Assembly: GCF_900157305.1 (NCBI RefSeq)
Contig: NZ_LS974202.1
Span: 434,001-498,000 of the forward strand
Direction of reading: 5' to 3'
Length of the DNA: 64,000 bases
From: Mesotoga infera
GTDB taxonomy: Bacteria; Thermotogota; Thermotogae; Petrotogales; Kosmotogaceae
Shown here: positions 15,102-26,400 of the stretch, piece by piece
How the letters are laid out: each line of letters opens with the position of its first letter
How positions within the stretch are numbered: position 1 is the stretch's first letter
Position numbers and translations under genes: made by a program
Notes under the pieces: generated by a model
Seen by the model: only the letters and a program-made list of their open reading frames with translations
Databases searched by the model: none
What the model was told of the DNA's origin: nothing

Positions 15102-18100
15102 ATGCGCTTAAGATTTCTCTTTATCGTTCTGTTTTTGTTATCTGGAGCTGTTAGTTTAATAGCTTTGCAGAATTATGTAGATCCCGCAGGTTATCCGGCT
15201 CCCTGGCCGGATAATCCGAGCCTCCCACTCGCTTCTTACGAGTTCAACAGTCTTAACGACCTTATAGATTACTACCCCACCAATTACTGGAATGTAGCCG
15301 GCGGTATTCTATCGCTTACCGGTTCTGGCGAGCGCAGAGCGATACTGGATGGTGATGAAGGCTGGGACGATTACGTTGTGAGGAGCTTTGGCAGAATCAC
15401 CGGCGGGATTCAGTCCGGCGGTTCCGGTTATGCGATATATGTCAGGGTTACAGGTACTGCCAGGAACATAAACGCCTACGCTTTTCAGGTCGATCCAGGA
15501 CTCGGAAATAGATTTGCATTGAGAAAGGTCACAGATGGTAGAGAGTCCGGTGTTCTGGTCTGGGGAGCCCCGGCCGCAGATTTCGACTGGTTGGAATGGC
15601 ATGAAGTAACCATAGTGGCAAGGGAAAATTCATTCACTATGTATGTCGATGGAATTGAGGTTTTAAGATACACCGACAATGACAACCCTTTCATGAACGG
15701 TAGAGTCGGTCTCAGGTCCTGGGGACCAACACAGGTCGAATTTGACTATGTTCGAGTGAATGAAAGCGGTTCGGCAACTAGCGAGTGGATCCCGTACACT
15801 TATTCGAGAGGACCGATCTACGATGCTTCAGGCAACAGCGACAACTCCAATGGTGGAACCAGTCCCAGGCAGGAAGGAGATTTTGTCAGTTCTCAGAATT
15901 TGCCTTCGATACAGTTCTTCGCCGACTGCGACAATCTCATGTTCAGAATGGTGCTTGCCAGTAACCCTCTACAACTAACCGGTTCAGGGGCTCCCTATAA
16001 ATCTTCTACATGGAATATACTAATAGATATTGACGGCGACGGTTATAGAGACTTCGCAATTGAACTCGACGGAACCGATCAAGGAGTTGCACCTGACGAT
16101 ATCAAGGTGTTTTATAGTACTGGCAAGAATCAGCTTTTGCCCGACAGTGATCTTATATGGAAACAGGATAGTGCAAAACACTTGACCAGCCCGACTAATG
16201 CCGATGGTGAACCTGGTAGACCAGCAGACTGGGACCGCGACCCCTCGCCTTTGGTACGGGATTTTGGAAGAACCAGAGTTATCGAGTACGTTGATCCCTC
16301 GCTAGGTACTGTTTATCTTCTGGATATCCAGGTGCCACTGGCAGCTCTAGACGCTACTTCCAGAGGCGGCCCGAAACTCACTACCGACGATATCTTTCAG
16401 CTTGCGTTCACTACCAGCTCGAACACAAACAATCCAATACAGAAGGATCTCGCCTTTCAAGGGACTTATAGTATGGCTCTTAACAAGCCTATCCCCTTTG
16501 GAGACCTTGTGAATTCATGTGGACATATTTCGCAGATTCCTCTGACATCGAGTATCAGCGTTTCCGGTTGCGGTCCTTCCATGATCGAGGCTTTTGTGCT
16601 CGACTCGCATACCGCCGTCTCAGGAGTAATACGTTCGACGGTAACAAGCGTTAAGTTCTACTATTATTTTGACTATAACGGTAATGGAGTTGCCGACGAC
16701 GGGTTCGAGTGGGTCTTGATCGGAGACGCAACGGCCGTGGACCAGTTCAACCCCTGGAGGTTCCAGTGGAATAATTCTCAGGTGCCTCAGGGAGACTACA
16801 TAATTAAGGCAGTAGTGAGAGACAATCAAGGCAACACAATGGACTCCTATGTGCAGTACAATAGCGGCGAACTCAGAAAAGTAGCACTCTTGGAAAATAC
16901 TTGTAGCAGTATCTCGCTGACAGTCTCCGGAAAAGCCTTTGAAGACCGAGGAGACAATGGTGGGCCTTTTGTTTCGGGTGTCGATCTGCCAAAGACTAAC
17001 GTTAGGGTGAGAATTTACAGAGAGGCCGACGGTAACGATGTGATCAGTAACGGCGACGTGTTTGTCGCAGAGACTAATACCGATGCCAATGGCAACTACT
17101 CTTTCGGACCTTTGCCTCAATATAGATACTACGTCGTTGTGGATTCGAAGAGCGTCGCTCCGACAGCACTCAATCCCGGATTTCCACCTGCGACTCCCTG
17201 GGCCGAACAGACCTTCAAACGCGAGTTCGTGAACGGCGCTTACTACGATGTTCAGGCCTTCGGCGGCATAAACCCGGAGGTCTCAGATAATTTCGCGACC
17301 GGAAGCACCGCGGTCAGCGCCAGTAACTTCCAGCATCTCTCGGTAGTGGATCTCTCTGATGGCACACAGACAGTAACGGGAATCGATCATGGCTTCTCGT
17401 TCAACGTGATTGTCAACACAAACGATACGGGAGATAACGGCTTCAGAGTTGCCGGCAATCAGGGAACGCTGCGGCAGTTTGTGCTGAACTCAAATTCAAT
17501 TGCCGGAGCCAATGCGGCGAGATTCGTCATGCAGACCTCTCAAAATTCATCTTCAGGTAGCAATAGTTGGTGGACAATACAGCCTATGTCAGCCTTACCG
17601 GACATTACCGACATCCAGACAACTATTGACGGTACTGTATACACTGTGCAGGGGAACATCATAAACAGTAACGGCTCAAACTTTGGGGGCGGTCTTGCCG
17701 GAGTCGATAAAATTGCCATACCCCCACTCAACGGCAAAGAGATCGAGATAGACTCTAACGGTCTAGAGTATGTCCTGAGAACTTCGGCAACCGCGCAAGG
17801 CTTCTCGTTGAAGAACATCGCTTTCTTTAACGGTGGTGGCACTATCGGCGACGTTACCGCCCCGGTAGTCATCAACGGCCAGAACTTCAATCTTGATAAT
17901 ATTGTGAGCGGGGCAAGAGCCGATGGATCTAGACCTGAAGATAGCAGTCTAAACAGAAGATACGGTCTGGTTATCAACGCGAGCGGAACTCTAAAAGACT
18001 CGTATATCGCTTACAACGGCTCCGGTCTTCTGCTGACTGGAAATACCATAGATGTAAACAGGATAATTGTACTGGACAACGGCATCGGTCCTTCGGGAAC

Positions 18101-20288
18101 CGACGGAAATGGCGTTTCGATAGTCTCTCCGGCGATTTCAGTTACTTTAAGGAACTCTATCGTAGAATCGAATGGCGGAAGCCACGCCGGCGTGACTCAC
18201 GGAAACGGTGTCTATACACAGGGAGACAAACTGACGCTTCTGGAGAATACAACGATCGTCGATTCAACCGCTTCGGCCATATCGCTCAACGAATCTGTGG
18301 GAGCAGTTATAAGAAAGTCAATCGTCAACGGCTCTCTTAGCGGCCCCGGTATAAGAGTTAGCAGCGATTCAAGTTACGGCGACTTTTCGCTAAACTCTTT
18401 TGGTGATAATCGCGGTCTTGCGATTGATCTTCTCAGATCACCATCTTCAGACATAATTGAGGGTGTGAATCCCAACGACGGGCTTCTCAATGCAAACTAT
18501 GGCAATATGGGAGTCGATCACCCTGTAATAGCTCTGGCAACGCGAAGCGGGAGCGCTCTGTCTATTCAGGGATTTGTCGGTCAGAACACTCCCAGCGCAG
18601 TCTTTGCCGGTTCTGTCGTTGAAATATACTCTGCAAGAGCAGGGGACGGAGACTCTTATTCGGGAGAGGACTACGGTGAAGGAATAAAGTATATCGGGTC
18701 ACTCATAGTAGATTCTCAGGGAAACTTCGAGGGCAATGTCTCCCCTGTCTCCGAGGACACAAAGGTCATAACAGCTATAACCCGTTACGAAAGCTTCAGT
18801 AACGTTCTCGGCATTCCTGCTTACGCCACTTCCGAGTTCGGTCCGAATAAATCAGTTGGTTCGGGTCTGAAGATCAGCGGTTACGTCTATGAAGATCTCA
18901 ATTTCAACAGGACCCGCGACTATGCCGAACCCGGTATTGCGGGAGTCAGGCTGAAGCTCTGGAAGTTTGATGGAAGCGGCTGGACTTTCCAGTCTTACAC
19001 TCAGACGGACAATGAAGGTTTTTATAGCTTCGATGTTTCACAGGGAACTTACAGAGTTGTGGAAGACGCCCAGAATCTCTTCAATTCATCAACTGAAGGA
19101 TCTGATCCTGTTGGATACATATCCACGACTCCGAACTGGGTTGAAGTGATAGTAGATACAGTAAACAAAACGGCCGATTTCGGTGATTTCAGAGGTTTTA
19201 TTGTGAAAGGCTTTATCTTCGATGACTCCGGTGCAGGCGTCATCTCTCAGGCCAATAATGCTACAAGAGATCCGGGAGAGGCGCAAATACCGGGAGTGCT
19301 GGTTACACTGACAAACGGGTCGGATAAATATACAAGATACACAGACCAGGACGGTCTTTACAGATTCTTCGTCTCCGGAGATCCTGTCTATCCAATTGTA
19401 ATAAGAGAGACGGATCTTCCGGCGTATACATCAACGGGCGACCATGATAGCGGCGGGTCTGCCCCTCTTGATGAGAGGAATACTATAACGATAAATTCAA
19501 ATGTTGATTCTTTTGCCTTCTACAATTTCGCAGATGTGAAGAGATTGCTCATCGAAGGTATAAACACCGTTTCGGGACTTCCGGGAAATACCGTTAACCT
19601 CGATCATTCTCTGCTCGTTGCAACTTATGGTAGCGTTTCTCTGGAGACCATTTCATCTCAAGGCTTCGGTATAGCTGTTTATGAACTCGATTCGGCAGGG
19701 AATGTGCTGGGCCTGTGGGATAGTAATATCGCAAGGTCTCCGGCAAGGTATTATTTCAGATTGACAGTCAACATACCTACAGAAGCCATCAGCGGCACAT
19801 TCGATACGATAATAGTCAGAGCAGTACAAGACTGGTCTAATTCTGTGGGAAGCGATCGTGCCGAGACTTACGATACAATTACCGTTGGAGCCGAGGGCCT
19901 GTCGCTACGCAAAGAGACCCGCAATTTCTCGATCTCGGGTGACTGGGGATTGTCATCTGAAGGAAAGCCCGGGGAGATAATCGAGTACCGGATCTCATTT
20001 GCCAACAATGGAACTCTTTCGATTCCTTCTGTTGTGATAACCGATCCTCTGGATAGAGATTTGCAGTTACTTCAGAGCAGTTATTCGATGGGCAGCTCTC
20101 ACGGTAACGTGATTCTCTCTGTCGATGGCAGCGAGCGTCTGCTGGTCGCCGAAGACGGTGGCGACTTAAATCTCGATTGGGCCTTCTGCGAGGGGGGAGT
20201 TCTGACGGTTAATATCACAAAGATAATCGGTGCGTTGCAGCCAGGCTCCTCTGGCTGGCTGATATTCAAGACGAGACTTAGAAGATAA
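15102..20288 (+). CDS. Giant secreted multidomain surface protein (LamG-like, SdrD-B, beta-helix, DUF11)
   Basis: 1728 residues. Signal peptide 1-22. LamG/DUF1080-like sandwich about 40-220 (MYVDGIEVLRY, GRVGLRSWG). A region with D-x-D-x-D-G loops (ILIDIDGDGYRDFAI) about 235-500. SdrD-B-like collagen-adhesin fold about 615-740 (TNTDANGNYSFGPLP). A right-handed parallel beta-helix about 770-1150 with LRQFVLNSN and many short Asn/Gly strands. Two more SdrD-B folds about 1260-1460 (SGYVYEDLNFNRTRD, TDQDGLYRFF). A C-terminal DUF11 domain about 1605-1728 (GKPGEIIEYRISFANNGT). ATG at 15102 follows GGGAGGG; the GTG at 15087 is within that site. No sorting signal or terminal aromatic, so retention is probably through partners in the operon. 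Adhesin or sheath component is an inference. Confidence 0.88.
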   Translation: MRLRFLFIVLFLLSGAVSLIALQNYVDPAGYPAPWPDNPSLPLASYEFNSLNDLIDYYPTNYWNVAGGILSLTGSGERRAILDGDEGWDDYVVRSFGRITGGIQSGGSGYAIYVRVTGTARNINAYAFQVDPGLGNRFALRKVTDGRESGVLVWGAPAADFDWLEWHEVTIVARENSFTMYVDGIEVLRYTDNDNPFMNGRVGLRSWGPTQVEFDYVRVNESGSATSEWIPYTYSRGPIYDASGNSDNSNGGTSPRQEGDFVSSQNLPSIQFFADCDNLMFRMVLASNPLQLTGSGAPYKSSTWNILIDIDGDGYRDFAIELDGTDQGVAPDDIKVFYSTGKNQLLPDSDLIWKQDSAKHLTSPTNADGEPGRPADWDRDPSPLVRDFGRTRVIEYVDPSLGTVYLLDIQVPLAALDATSRGGPKLTTDDIFQLAFTTSSNTNNPIQKDLAFQGTYSMALNKPIPFGDLVNSCGHISQIPLTSSISVSGCGPSMIEAFVLDSHTAVSGVIRSTVTSVKFYYYFDYNGNGVADDGFEWVLIGDATAVDQFNPWRFQWNNSQVPQGDYIIKAVVRDNQGNTMDSYVQYNSGELRKVALLENTCSSISLTVSGKAFEDRGDNGGPFVSGVDLPKTNVRVRIYREADGNDVISNGDVFVAETNTDANGNYSFGPLPQYRYYVVVDSKSVAPTALNPGFPPATPWAEQTFKREFVNGAYYDVQAFGGINPEVSDNFATGSTAVSASNFQHLSVVDLSDGTQTVTGIDHGFSFNVIVNTNDTGDNGFRVAGNQGTLRQFVLNSNSIAGANAARFVMQTSQNSSSGSNSWWTIQPMSALPDITDIQTTIDGTVYTVQGNIINSNGSNFGGGLAGVDKIAIPPLNGKEIEIDSNGLEYVLRTSATAQGFSLKNIAFFNGGGTIGDVTAPVVINGQNFNLDNIVSGARADGSRPEDSSLNRRYGLVINASGTLKDSYIAYNGSGLLLTGNTIDVNRIIVLDNGIGPSGTDGNGVSIVSPAISVTLRNSIVESNGGSHAGVTHGNGVYTQGDKLTLLENTTIVDSTASAISLNESVGAVIRKSIVNGSLSGPGIRVSSDSSYGDFSLNSFGDNRGLAIDLLRSPSSDIIEGVNPNDGLLNANYGNMGVDHPVIALATRSGSALSIQGFVGQNTPSAVFAGSVVEIYSARAGDGDSYSGEDYGEGIKYIGSLIVDSQGNFEGNVSPVSEDTKVITAITRYESFSNVLGIPAYATSEFGPNKSVGSGLKISGYVYEDLNFNRTRDYAEPGIAGVRLKLWKFDGSGWTFQSYTQTDNEGFYSFDVSQGTYRVVEDAQNLFNSSTEGSDPVGYISTTPNWVEVIVDTVNKTADFGDFRGFIVKGFIFDDSGAGVISQANNATRDPGEAQIPGVLVTLTNGSDKYTRYTDQDGLYRFFVSGDPVYPIVIRETDLPAYTSTGDHDSGGSAPLDERNTITINSNVDSFAFYNFADVKRLLIEGINTVSGLPGNTVNLDHSLLVATYGSVSLETISSQGFGIAVYELDSAGNVLGLWDSNIARSPARYYFRLTVNIPTEAISGTFDTIIVRAVQDWSNSVGSDRAETYDTITVGAEGLSLRKETRNFSISGDWGLSSEGKPGEIIEYRISFANNGTLSIPSVVITDPLDRDLQLLQSSYSMGSSHGNVILSVDGSERLLVAEDGGDLNLDWAFCEGGVLTVNITKIIGALQPGSSGWLIFKTRLRR

Positions 20289-20304
20289 TCGGGAGGGAAT
20301 ATAG

Positions 20305-20814
20305 ATGAAGAAGTGTTTCCTTACTATCGTTTTTCTTTCAGCACTCTTTTTACTTGGATTTGCCAACGAGGAACCTATAAAGGTCAGCATCGAAAGTTAT
20401 AAGGTCTGGGATTCTCAGAGCGCGACGGAGACATACGAAGAACTCGACGAAGTCTTTCCGGGTGATGAGATTCTTTATGTACTCACATATGAGAACTTAT
20501 CGGAATCAACAATCGAAGGTCTCCAGATGATCGCGTTGATCCCCGAAGGCACTTTCTATATAAGGGGAAGCGCAACGGGAGAGAGGCGTGAACATCTGGA
20601 CTGGGAGAGTCGCGAAGTTGAGCTCTACTTCAGTTTCGATGGAGGAGAGACTTTCGGAAAACCACCGCTATTCACTGAAGAAGTGAGAGGGGGGATGGCA
20701 GTAAGGAGATTAGTAAATCCTACGGCTTATACAAACATAATGTGGGTCTATGAAAGACAGTTTAAACCCTCAGATATATTGAAAGTGCTTTACAGAGTTA
20801 AGGTATCCAATTAA
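20305..20814 (+). CDS. Small secreted DUF11-domain protein
   Basis: 169 residues: signal peptide 1-20, then one DUF11-like Ig fold. VFPGDEILYVLTYENLSEST and IEGLQMIALIPEGTFYIRGS are the usual strands (x-PGD-x-V-x-Y-x-I-x-x-x-N and DxLPxG positions). GGGAGGG before the ATG; 16 bases from the preceding gene and 20 from the next. It could act as a chaperone-like or capping subunit for the larger DUF11 proteins; that role is a guess. Confidence 0.82.
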   Translation: MKKCFLTIVFLSALFLLGFANEEPIKVSIESYKVWDSQSATETYEELDEVFPGDEILYVLTYENLSESTIEGLQMIALIPEGTFYIRGSATGERREHLDWESREVELYFSFDGGETFGKPPLFTEEVRGGMAVRRLVNPTAYTNIMWVYERQFKPSDILKVLYRVKVSN

Positions 20815-20834
20815 AACACACAGGAGGTGAGTCT

Positions 20835-23327
20835 ATGAGTAAGAAACTTCTACTGGTGCTCCTTGCGGTCATGATAGCTGTTGCCGCGATTGCCGCACCA
20901 CCTGCCGCCGGCACCAAAATCAAGAACCAGGCCGCGGCTACATATACCGATGGCAGGGGAGTAACCAGAACAATCCTATCGAACCAGGTAATAACCACGG
21001 TACTACCTGTCTATTCGGTACTCGTCACACCCGATCTGATAGAACAACCGGGTGCCGCCGGACAGACAATGCAGTTTCAGTTCAGGATCGACAATCTCGC
21101 AAACACAGTCGATACTTTCAACACGAGTGTGAATATCGATCCCGCATCGACATTTACTCCGCAAAATATCGAAGTCTTCTACGACGAAAACGGCAACGGT
21201 GTCGTTGACCCCGGTGAAGAACTTTGGAACAACACAATCCCGATATCATCGGGTGACTTCAGGTATGTCATAGTCAGGTACAGGGTGCCAAGCGCGGCTG
21301 CGGCCGGAACCACCGCCACGGTCTATCTTGATGTTGACTCGGTAAGCGATCCGGTAAATGCTTTCGATCACGACAACGCGGCGCGCACAACGGTCTATAA
21401 CGATGCCGTGCTGACGCTCTTCAAATCTGCCACCCCGCAGGAAGTCAAGGCCGGCGACGAAGTCGTTTACACGATTTCCGGAGCTAACGTCGGTAACAAG
21501 GCAGCTTCAGACATAACCATAATCGACGTTCTGCCGGCAAGTCTTGAATATCTTGGCTTCCTTGACAAAGTTCCGGCAGGTATGACTGTCAATGTAACAG
21601 GCAATACAGTGACCCTGCATATCGCCAATCTCACTGCAGGCTCGGGTTTCCAGATTAGACTTAGAGTACAGGTGAAAGCGGATACACTTGCAGGTATCAT
21701 CGAGAATGTGGCAACGATGACTTACAAAACGACTGCGCTCGAAACTGTGAGCAGGAGCTCCAACGTTTCTACTATCATGGTAGGTGGACCGGGCAATGAG
21801 ACGACTAAGGTCTGGATCGGTCCCAAGGGTAATCCCGAAGCGGTAGATCCGAACGATATCACGATAAAGCCCGGTGTTGCCGGTACTCTAGTAGAGTTCA
21901 CGAATACGGTGAAGAATGCCGGTCTCTCGACGGACATAATAAACATTACAGTCGCTGAGGTTTTTCCTGAGGGCCTGGATAATGTTGTCGCTATCTCCTT
22001 TTTCACCGAGAATCTTACTCCCCTACCGGATACCGACGACAACGGGATGCAGGACACCGGCCCGCTTGCACCGGGAGAGACCTTCGACATTACAGTCAAG
22101 ATCTTCATACCCGCAGATATTGATGTTAGCGTCACCTCGATTACCGCTATCATGAAAGCAATCTCTTCGATATCTCCAGCCATTTTCGATAAGACCACAG
22201 ACAAGGTCGAACCAATAACCTTCCCGTCCGTAGCTATCGGAAATATGTCTGGAACGGCCACCGATACTACCGTAGATAAGAACTCGGTAAACAAGAACGC
22301 CGATCCCGGCTCTTATGCATATTTCCCTCTGGACGTTGTAAATAACTCCGATGCTGCCGATACTTTCAGCCTCTCGGCCGATCTTCCGGCGGGCTATACG
22401 GTGAGGTTCTATATCGATACCAACGGAGACGGAGTTCTCGATCCAGATGAGATGATACCTATAACAAATACCGGTCAGGTATCTCCAAACAGTGGTATCA
22501 GAATCATAGCGAGAGTAACCGTTCCCGAAGGAGCCCTCTACACAGGAGTGGCAGTTCCCGTAACGTTCTATGCGACTTCTCTGACCAGACCCACAGTGGA
22601 AGATTCTCAAACAAACACGATCACCGTAAACGCCGTCAGGCACATTACGCTATTGCCATCCAGAAATGGATCGGCCGCTCCCGGACAGAATATCGACTAC
22701 GAGCACACTCTGACAAACACGGGTAATGTGGCGGTGACCGTCAAGCTCTATCCAAGCTCGACCAGAGGCTGGAACTTCACTTTCCTTCAGGGCGGAAACC
22801 CGGTAAATCTAGATGCAACTTGGCCACTCGAGCCCGGCCAGAGTGTAACGGGTATATTCAGGCTTGAGGTCCCGAGTGACGAACCTCTCGGCGTGACTGA
22901 TGTCGCCTATCTAAGGGCCGAGGTTCAGGAGGACACTAATGTTACGGCAACTGTTATAGATATCACGGTTGTTGTATCGGAAAAGGTCACTCTGGAGAAG
23001 GCCGTCAATAAGACCGATGCAAAGCCCGGCGAACAGCTCATCTACACTATAACCTACGCCGACGTCGGAACGGAACCAATCAATAATCTGATCATTTACG
23101 ACACGATCCCGTTCTACACCTCTCTTGATCCTGTAATAGTAACCGACACGATCAACTTCACCGAACCGTCTCAGGTGAGTACCGATTACGGAGTAACGTG
23201 GGAGGACTGGGCAACGTTCGACAAAAACAATCTAGCCTCTGTAACCACCGTTAAGTGGATAATCGGAACACTGACTGCCGGTGGGTCAGGCACGGTTGTC
23301 TTCCCGGTGTTGATAGACGGTTATTGA
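20835..23327 (+). CDS. Secreted tandem-DUF11 surface protein
   Basis: 830 residues: signal peptide 1-20; a roughly 40-residue N-terminal module (GTKIKNQAAATYTD to TTVLPVY) also found at the start of the 2198-residue protein; then four or five DUF11 Ig-like repeats about 190-830 (EVKAGDEVVYTISGANVGN, DAKPGEQLIYTITYADVGT). Two D-x-N-G-x-G-x-x-D loops (FYDENGNGVVDPGEELW, YIDTNGDGVLDPDEM) look like calcium sites. DUF11 repeats in other bacteria can carry internal isopeptide bonds. AGGAGGTGA is the strongest ribosome site in the operon, and a hairpin pair follows, so this may be the most abundant product, perhaps a lattice or fibre protein. Confidence 0.87.
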   Translation: MSKKLLLVLLAVMIAVAAIAAPPAAGTKIKNQAAATYTDGRGVTRTILSNQVITTVLPVYSVLVTPDLIEQPGAAGQTMQFQFRIDNLANTVDTFNTSVNIDPASTFTPQNIEVFYDENGNGVVDPGEELWNNTIPISSGDFRYVIVRYRVPSAAAAGTTATVYLDVDSVSDPVNAFDHDNAARTTVYNDAVLTLFKSATPQEVKAGDEVVYTISGANVGNKAASDITIIDVLPASLEYLGFLDKVPAGMTVNVTGNTVTLHIANLTAGSGFQIRLRVQVKADTLAGIIENVATMTYKTTALETVSRSSNVSTIMVGGPGNETTKVWIGPKGNPEAVDPNDITIKPGVAGTLVEFTNTVKNAGLSTDIINITVAEVFPEGLDNVVAISFFTENLTPLPDTDDNGMQDTGPLAPGETFDITVKIFIPADIDVSVTSITAIMKAISSISPAIFDKTTDKVEPITFPSVAIGNMSGTATDTTVDKNSVNKNADPGSYAYFPLDVVNNSDAADTFSLSADLPAGYTVRFYIDTNGDGVLDPDEMIPITNTGQVSPNSGIRIIARVTVPEGALYTGVAVPVTFYATSLTRPTVEDSQTNTITVNAVRHITLLPSRNGSAAPGQNIDYEHTLTNTGNVAVTVKLYPSSTRGWNFTFLQGGNPVNLDATWPLEPGQSVTGIFRLEVPSDEPLGVTDVAYLRAEVQEDTNVTATVIDITVVVSEKVTLEKAVNKTDAKPGEQLIYTITYADVGTEPINNLIIYDTIPFYTSLDPVIVTDTINFTEPSQVSTDYGVTWEDWATFDKNNLASVTTVKWIIGTLTAGGSGTVVFPVLIDGY

Positions 23328-23335
23328 TCCAATTG

Positions 23336-23405
23336 CCATGGCCTTCGGGCCATGGTTCTTCATCTCTGTGATCTCCAAAGAGCTGTTCCGGAGATCACAG
23401 AGATG
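23336..23405 (+). terminator. Double hairpin between surface-protein genes
   Basis: First hairpin CCATGGCC-TTCG-GGCCATGG (23336-23355), 8 bp with a UUCG tetraloop. Second CATCTCTGTGATCTCC/GGAGATCACAGAGATG, 16 perfect base pairs with a 13-base loop (23361-23405). There is no strong T-run, so partial termination or mRNA protection is more likely than full termination. It would raise expression of the 830-residue protein over the giant one downstream. Confidence 0.65.
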
Positions 23406-23424
23406 AGGACAGCGAGGTGATTAG

Positions 23425-26400
23425 GTGCGCGGCAAGATCGTAATGCTTCTTATATTAATCTTTGTGACAACCGCGGTTGTCCCGGCACCGGCTGCCGGTT
23501 CTAAAATAGAGAACTTTGCCTTTGCCAGATACAGAGATATCGATGGCAATCATATTACGATCTTCTCGGATAAGGTCGTCACTACGGTATTGCCCGTCTA
23601 TGGTTTCACGATAAAGCCCGACGGGACATTCGAGAAACCCGGTCAGGAAAGAGATGGTTTCGAAGGAAGCACAGTTGATCTGAACTATGTAGTACAGAAT
23701 TTCGGTAATAGCCCGACGACGATCTCGCTCTCAGCCTCTCAGATCTTTGAAGACGGCCCCTCGGGTGCCCCGGTGCTCAGAGTTATCGGCATTTATCTCG
23801 ATGAAGGAGAAGAGGGTCTCTCGGGACAGGCAAAAACACCGGTAAATAGTGTCGACCTCGAAATCGATGGTTCAAAAAAGCTGATAGTAAGAGTTATCCT
23901 CGAAGAAACCGGTGATTTGACCGATAAAGGTTTTATCAACATAGTCGGAATAGACCCGACCGGCAACACCGATGACGACAACATAGCCCAGATAAAGGTA
24001 GAAGAGAAGGAGATTGTCGCCTCCACAAAATCCAGACTCCTGGAGACCGTTCTCCCGGGTAACTCGCAGTCCTTCTCGGTGAGCCTCACAAACAACTCGG
24101 AGTACGAACTGGACAGCCTAGTTCTCAAAGACTTCATAGACTACGGGGGCAATCTGGTTGACGGAGTTCTCGATTCCGCTTCTCTCTTTTCGAATTACGA
24201 TTTCTCCGCCCGCTACTTCAACGGTTCGGATTGGTTGCCCGAGCCGCCACAGAACGATGAAGAGATAAAGGGCTTCGAGCTCACCTTCGGTCCGGTCAGT
24301 CCGGGGCAGTCTGTCGAAGTGTCTTTCGATATCTTCTTCCCAAAGAACGTTCCAGCAGGCAGGCGCTACAACACCGCCAGTGTTTCTTACTCGAGGCTTG
24401 GAACAACATGGTCCTCAAAGACAAATACTGTCGATTTTACCATTCTGGCTCTGGGAGTCCCTCTTCTAGGTCCTTTCGGATACCCGGACGCGCCGGAAAT
24501 GACTCTTGAGGATACTACGCTCAGCACTGTCACAGTTTTCGATGGCGATACTGTCATATTCCATCACACTCTCAAGAACGACGGAAACACACAGGGTGTA
24601 ATGGATCTGCTTATTGAAAGTGCCAACTTTCAGCTAGAGGGCTGGGAGTTCGTCTTCAAAGACGATACGGGAGTTCCTCTGACGGACACAGACGGAAGCG
24701 GTTATGTGGATGTCGGGGTCGTCGCTCCAGGGCAAGAGGTAGATATAATTCTGGAGGCAACTATTCCCGAAGGCGTTAGTGGCAGCAATTTCGAGAAAGG
24801 CTTTAAGTTCATACCCAAAACCGTAATGGGCAACGAGGAGAACAGAACGATAGATATAATTCCACATATCAGGAAGTCAGACAGCCTGAGCATATCCAAA
24901 GTCGTTCTTTCGAGCTCTCTTGTTATGCCGAAGGCCGAAGTGCGTTTCTTTATCTCGGTGGAGAACGAGTCCGAGAGTTCGACCGGAAAGATCACGGTTA
25001 GCGATCCTATTTCCACGCTCCTTTCGGCTCCGTACGAAATTGAGGTTTCAAAGGAGGCTACGGTTTCATTCAACAGTCAAGAGAGAATACTCACGGTCGA
25101 GCTTGACTTTCTCGATCCCTTCGAGAGCGTGGAGATTTCCTTTAAGTGCACTACGGTTGACGATATCGCTGAAGGGACCGTAATAGAGAACACGGCAACC
25201 GTCTCGGGCGATGGAACTTTCGAAGACTCCGAAAGGGTCTCCGTGAAGATCTTCCACGGTAGTCTGGAGCTGATGAAGCTGGCCTCTCCTTCGATCGTTG
25301 AACTGGGGTCAGAGATTACCTACACTATCGAGGTGTCAAACCCCAGTACCATAGCAACTGTAACTGAACTCAGGCTAGAGGATAGAATCCCGCCGGGGAC
25401 CTCTTACGTAGAGGGAAGCGCGAGCATCGACGGCGAACCCTTAGAACCTCTGATACTTGAAGATATGCTGATCTTCGATAATTTTAGAGACCTGAAGCCT
25501 GGAGAGAAGTCAAAGGTAGTTTACCGTCTGAGACTCGACGAGTTTACCGGAGAATCCCTGAAAAACACGGTCAGGGCTATCGGTACGATTCTGTCTCAAG
25601 AGTACAGCGCGCAAGTGATAACAGAACCCTTCGTCGTCGACGTGCGCGTTTTCAGGCCTATGAATACGGGCACTGGAATCATAGGCAGGATTTATGTAGA
25701 TGAAAACGGAAACGGCTTCTACGACAAAGATGACAGCAAACCTCTGCCCGTCAGACTGCTCCTTCAGGACGGCTCCTTCGTCGTTACGGATAAGGACGGA
25801 CTGTTTCATTTCGACAGGCTGAAACCGGGGCTCCACACCGTCAAGGTAGATATTGACGTGACACCTTACAGGCTTTCGCCGAATCAGGATAGCCGATCGC
25901 TTGGAGACGACAGATCTTTCATGATCGAGACTCTGCCGGGGATGTACACCATCCTAGATATACCACTGATCCACAGGGAGAGAATCGTCGAGACGATAAC
26001 ATATAGAAATCCTCTGACTCTCAAAGGCTTTGACGCCGCGTCGCTAATAGTCTCTGGAAATCAGAGCCTAGATCCCTCTATGTTCTCCGATTACGGTTAT
26101 ATAGTCACACCGTTGAACGGACAGGAATTTGTCGGCGTTGACAGACTCATGGTAGAGGTGGCAATGCCCATAGAAAGCCGCCACACTCTCTACGTAAACG
26201 GTATTGTCGTTCCCGAGAGCCAGATAGGACAGAAGGCCAACGACGCAGACGGCCTCTGGCTTTTTGTGAAGTACTTCAATGTGAAGTTGAATCCCGGAAG
26301 GAATAGAATAAGGCTAGACTGGCAGGATGGAACTGCAAAAGGCAGCAAGGAGATAGAGGTATATCTCTCCGGAGAGCCCTTTGAAATCAGAGTCTCGACC

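Noticed and set aside
21722-22643. Two overlapping antisense frames of about 190-206 codons in the 830-residue surface protein
   Set aside because: Caused by the codon bias of the DUF11 repeats; composition is not protein-like.
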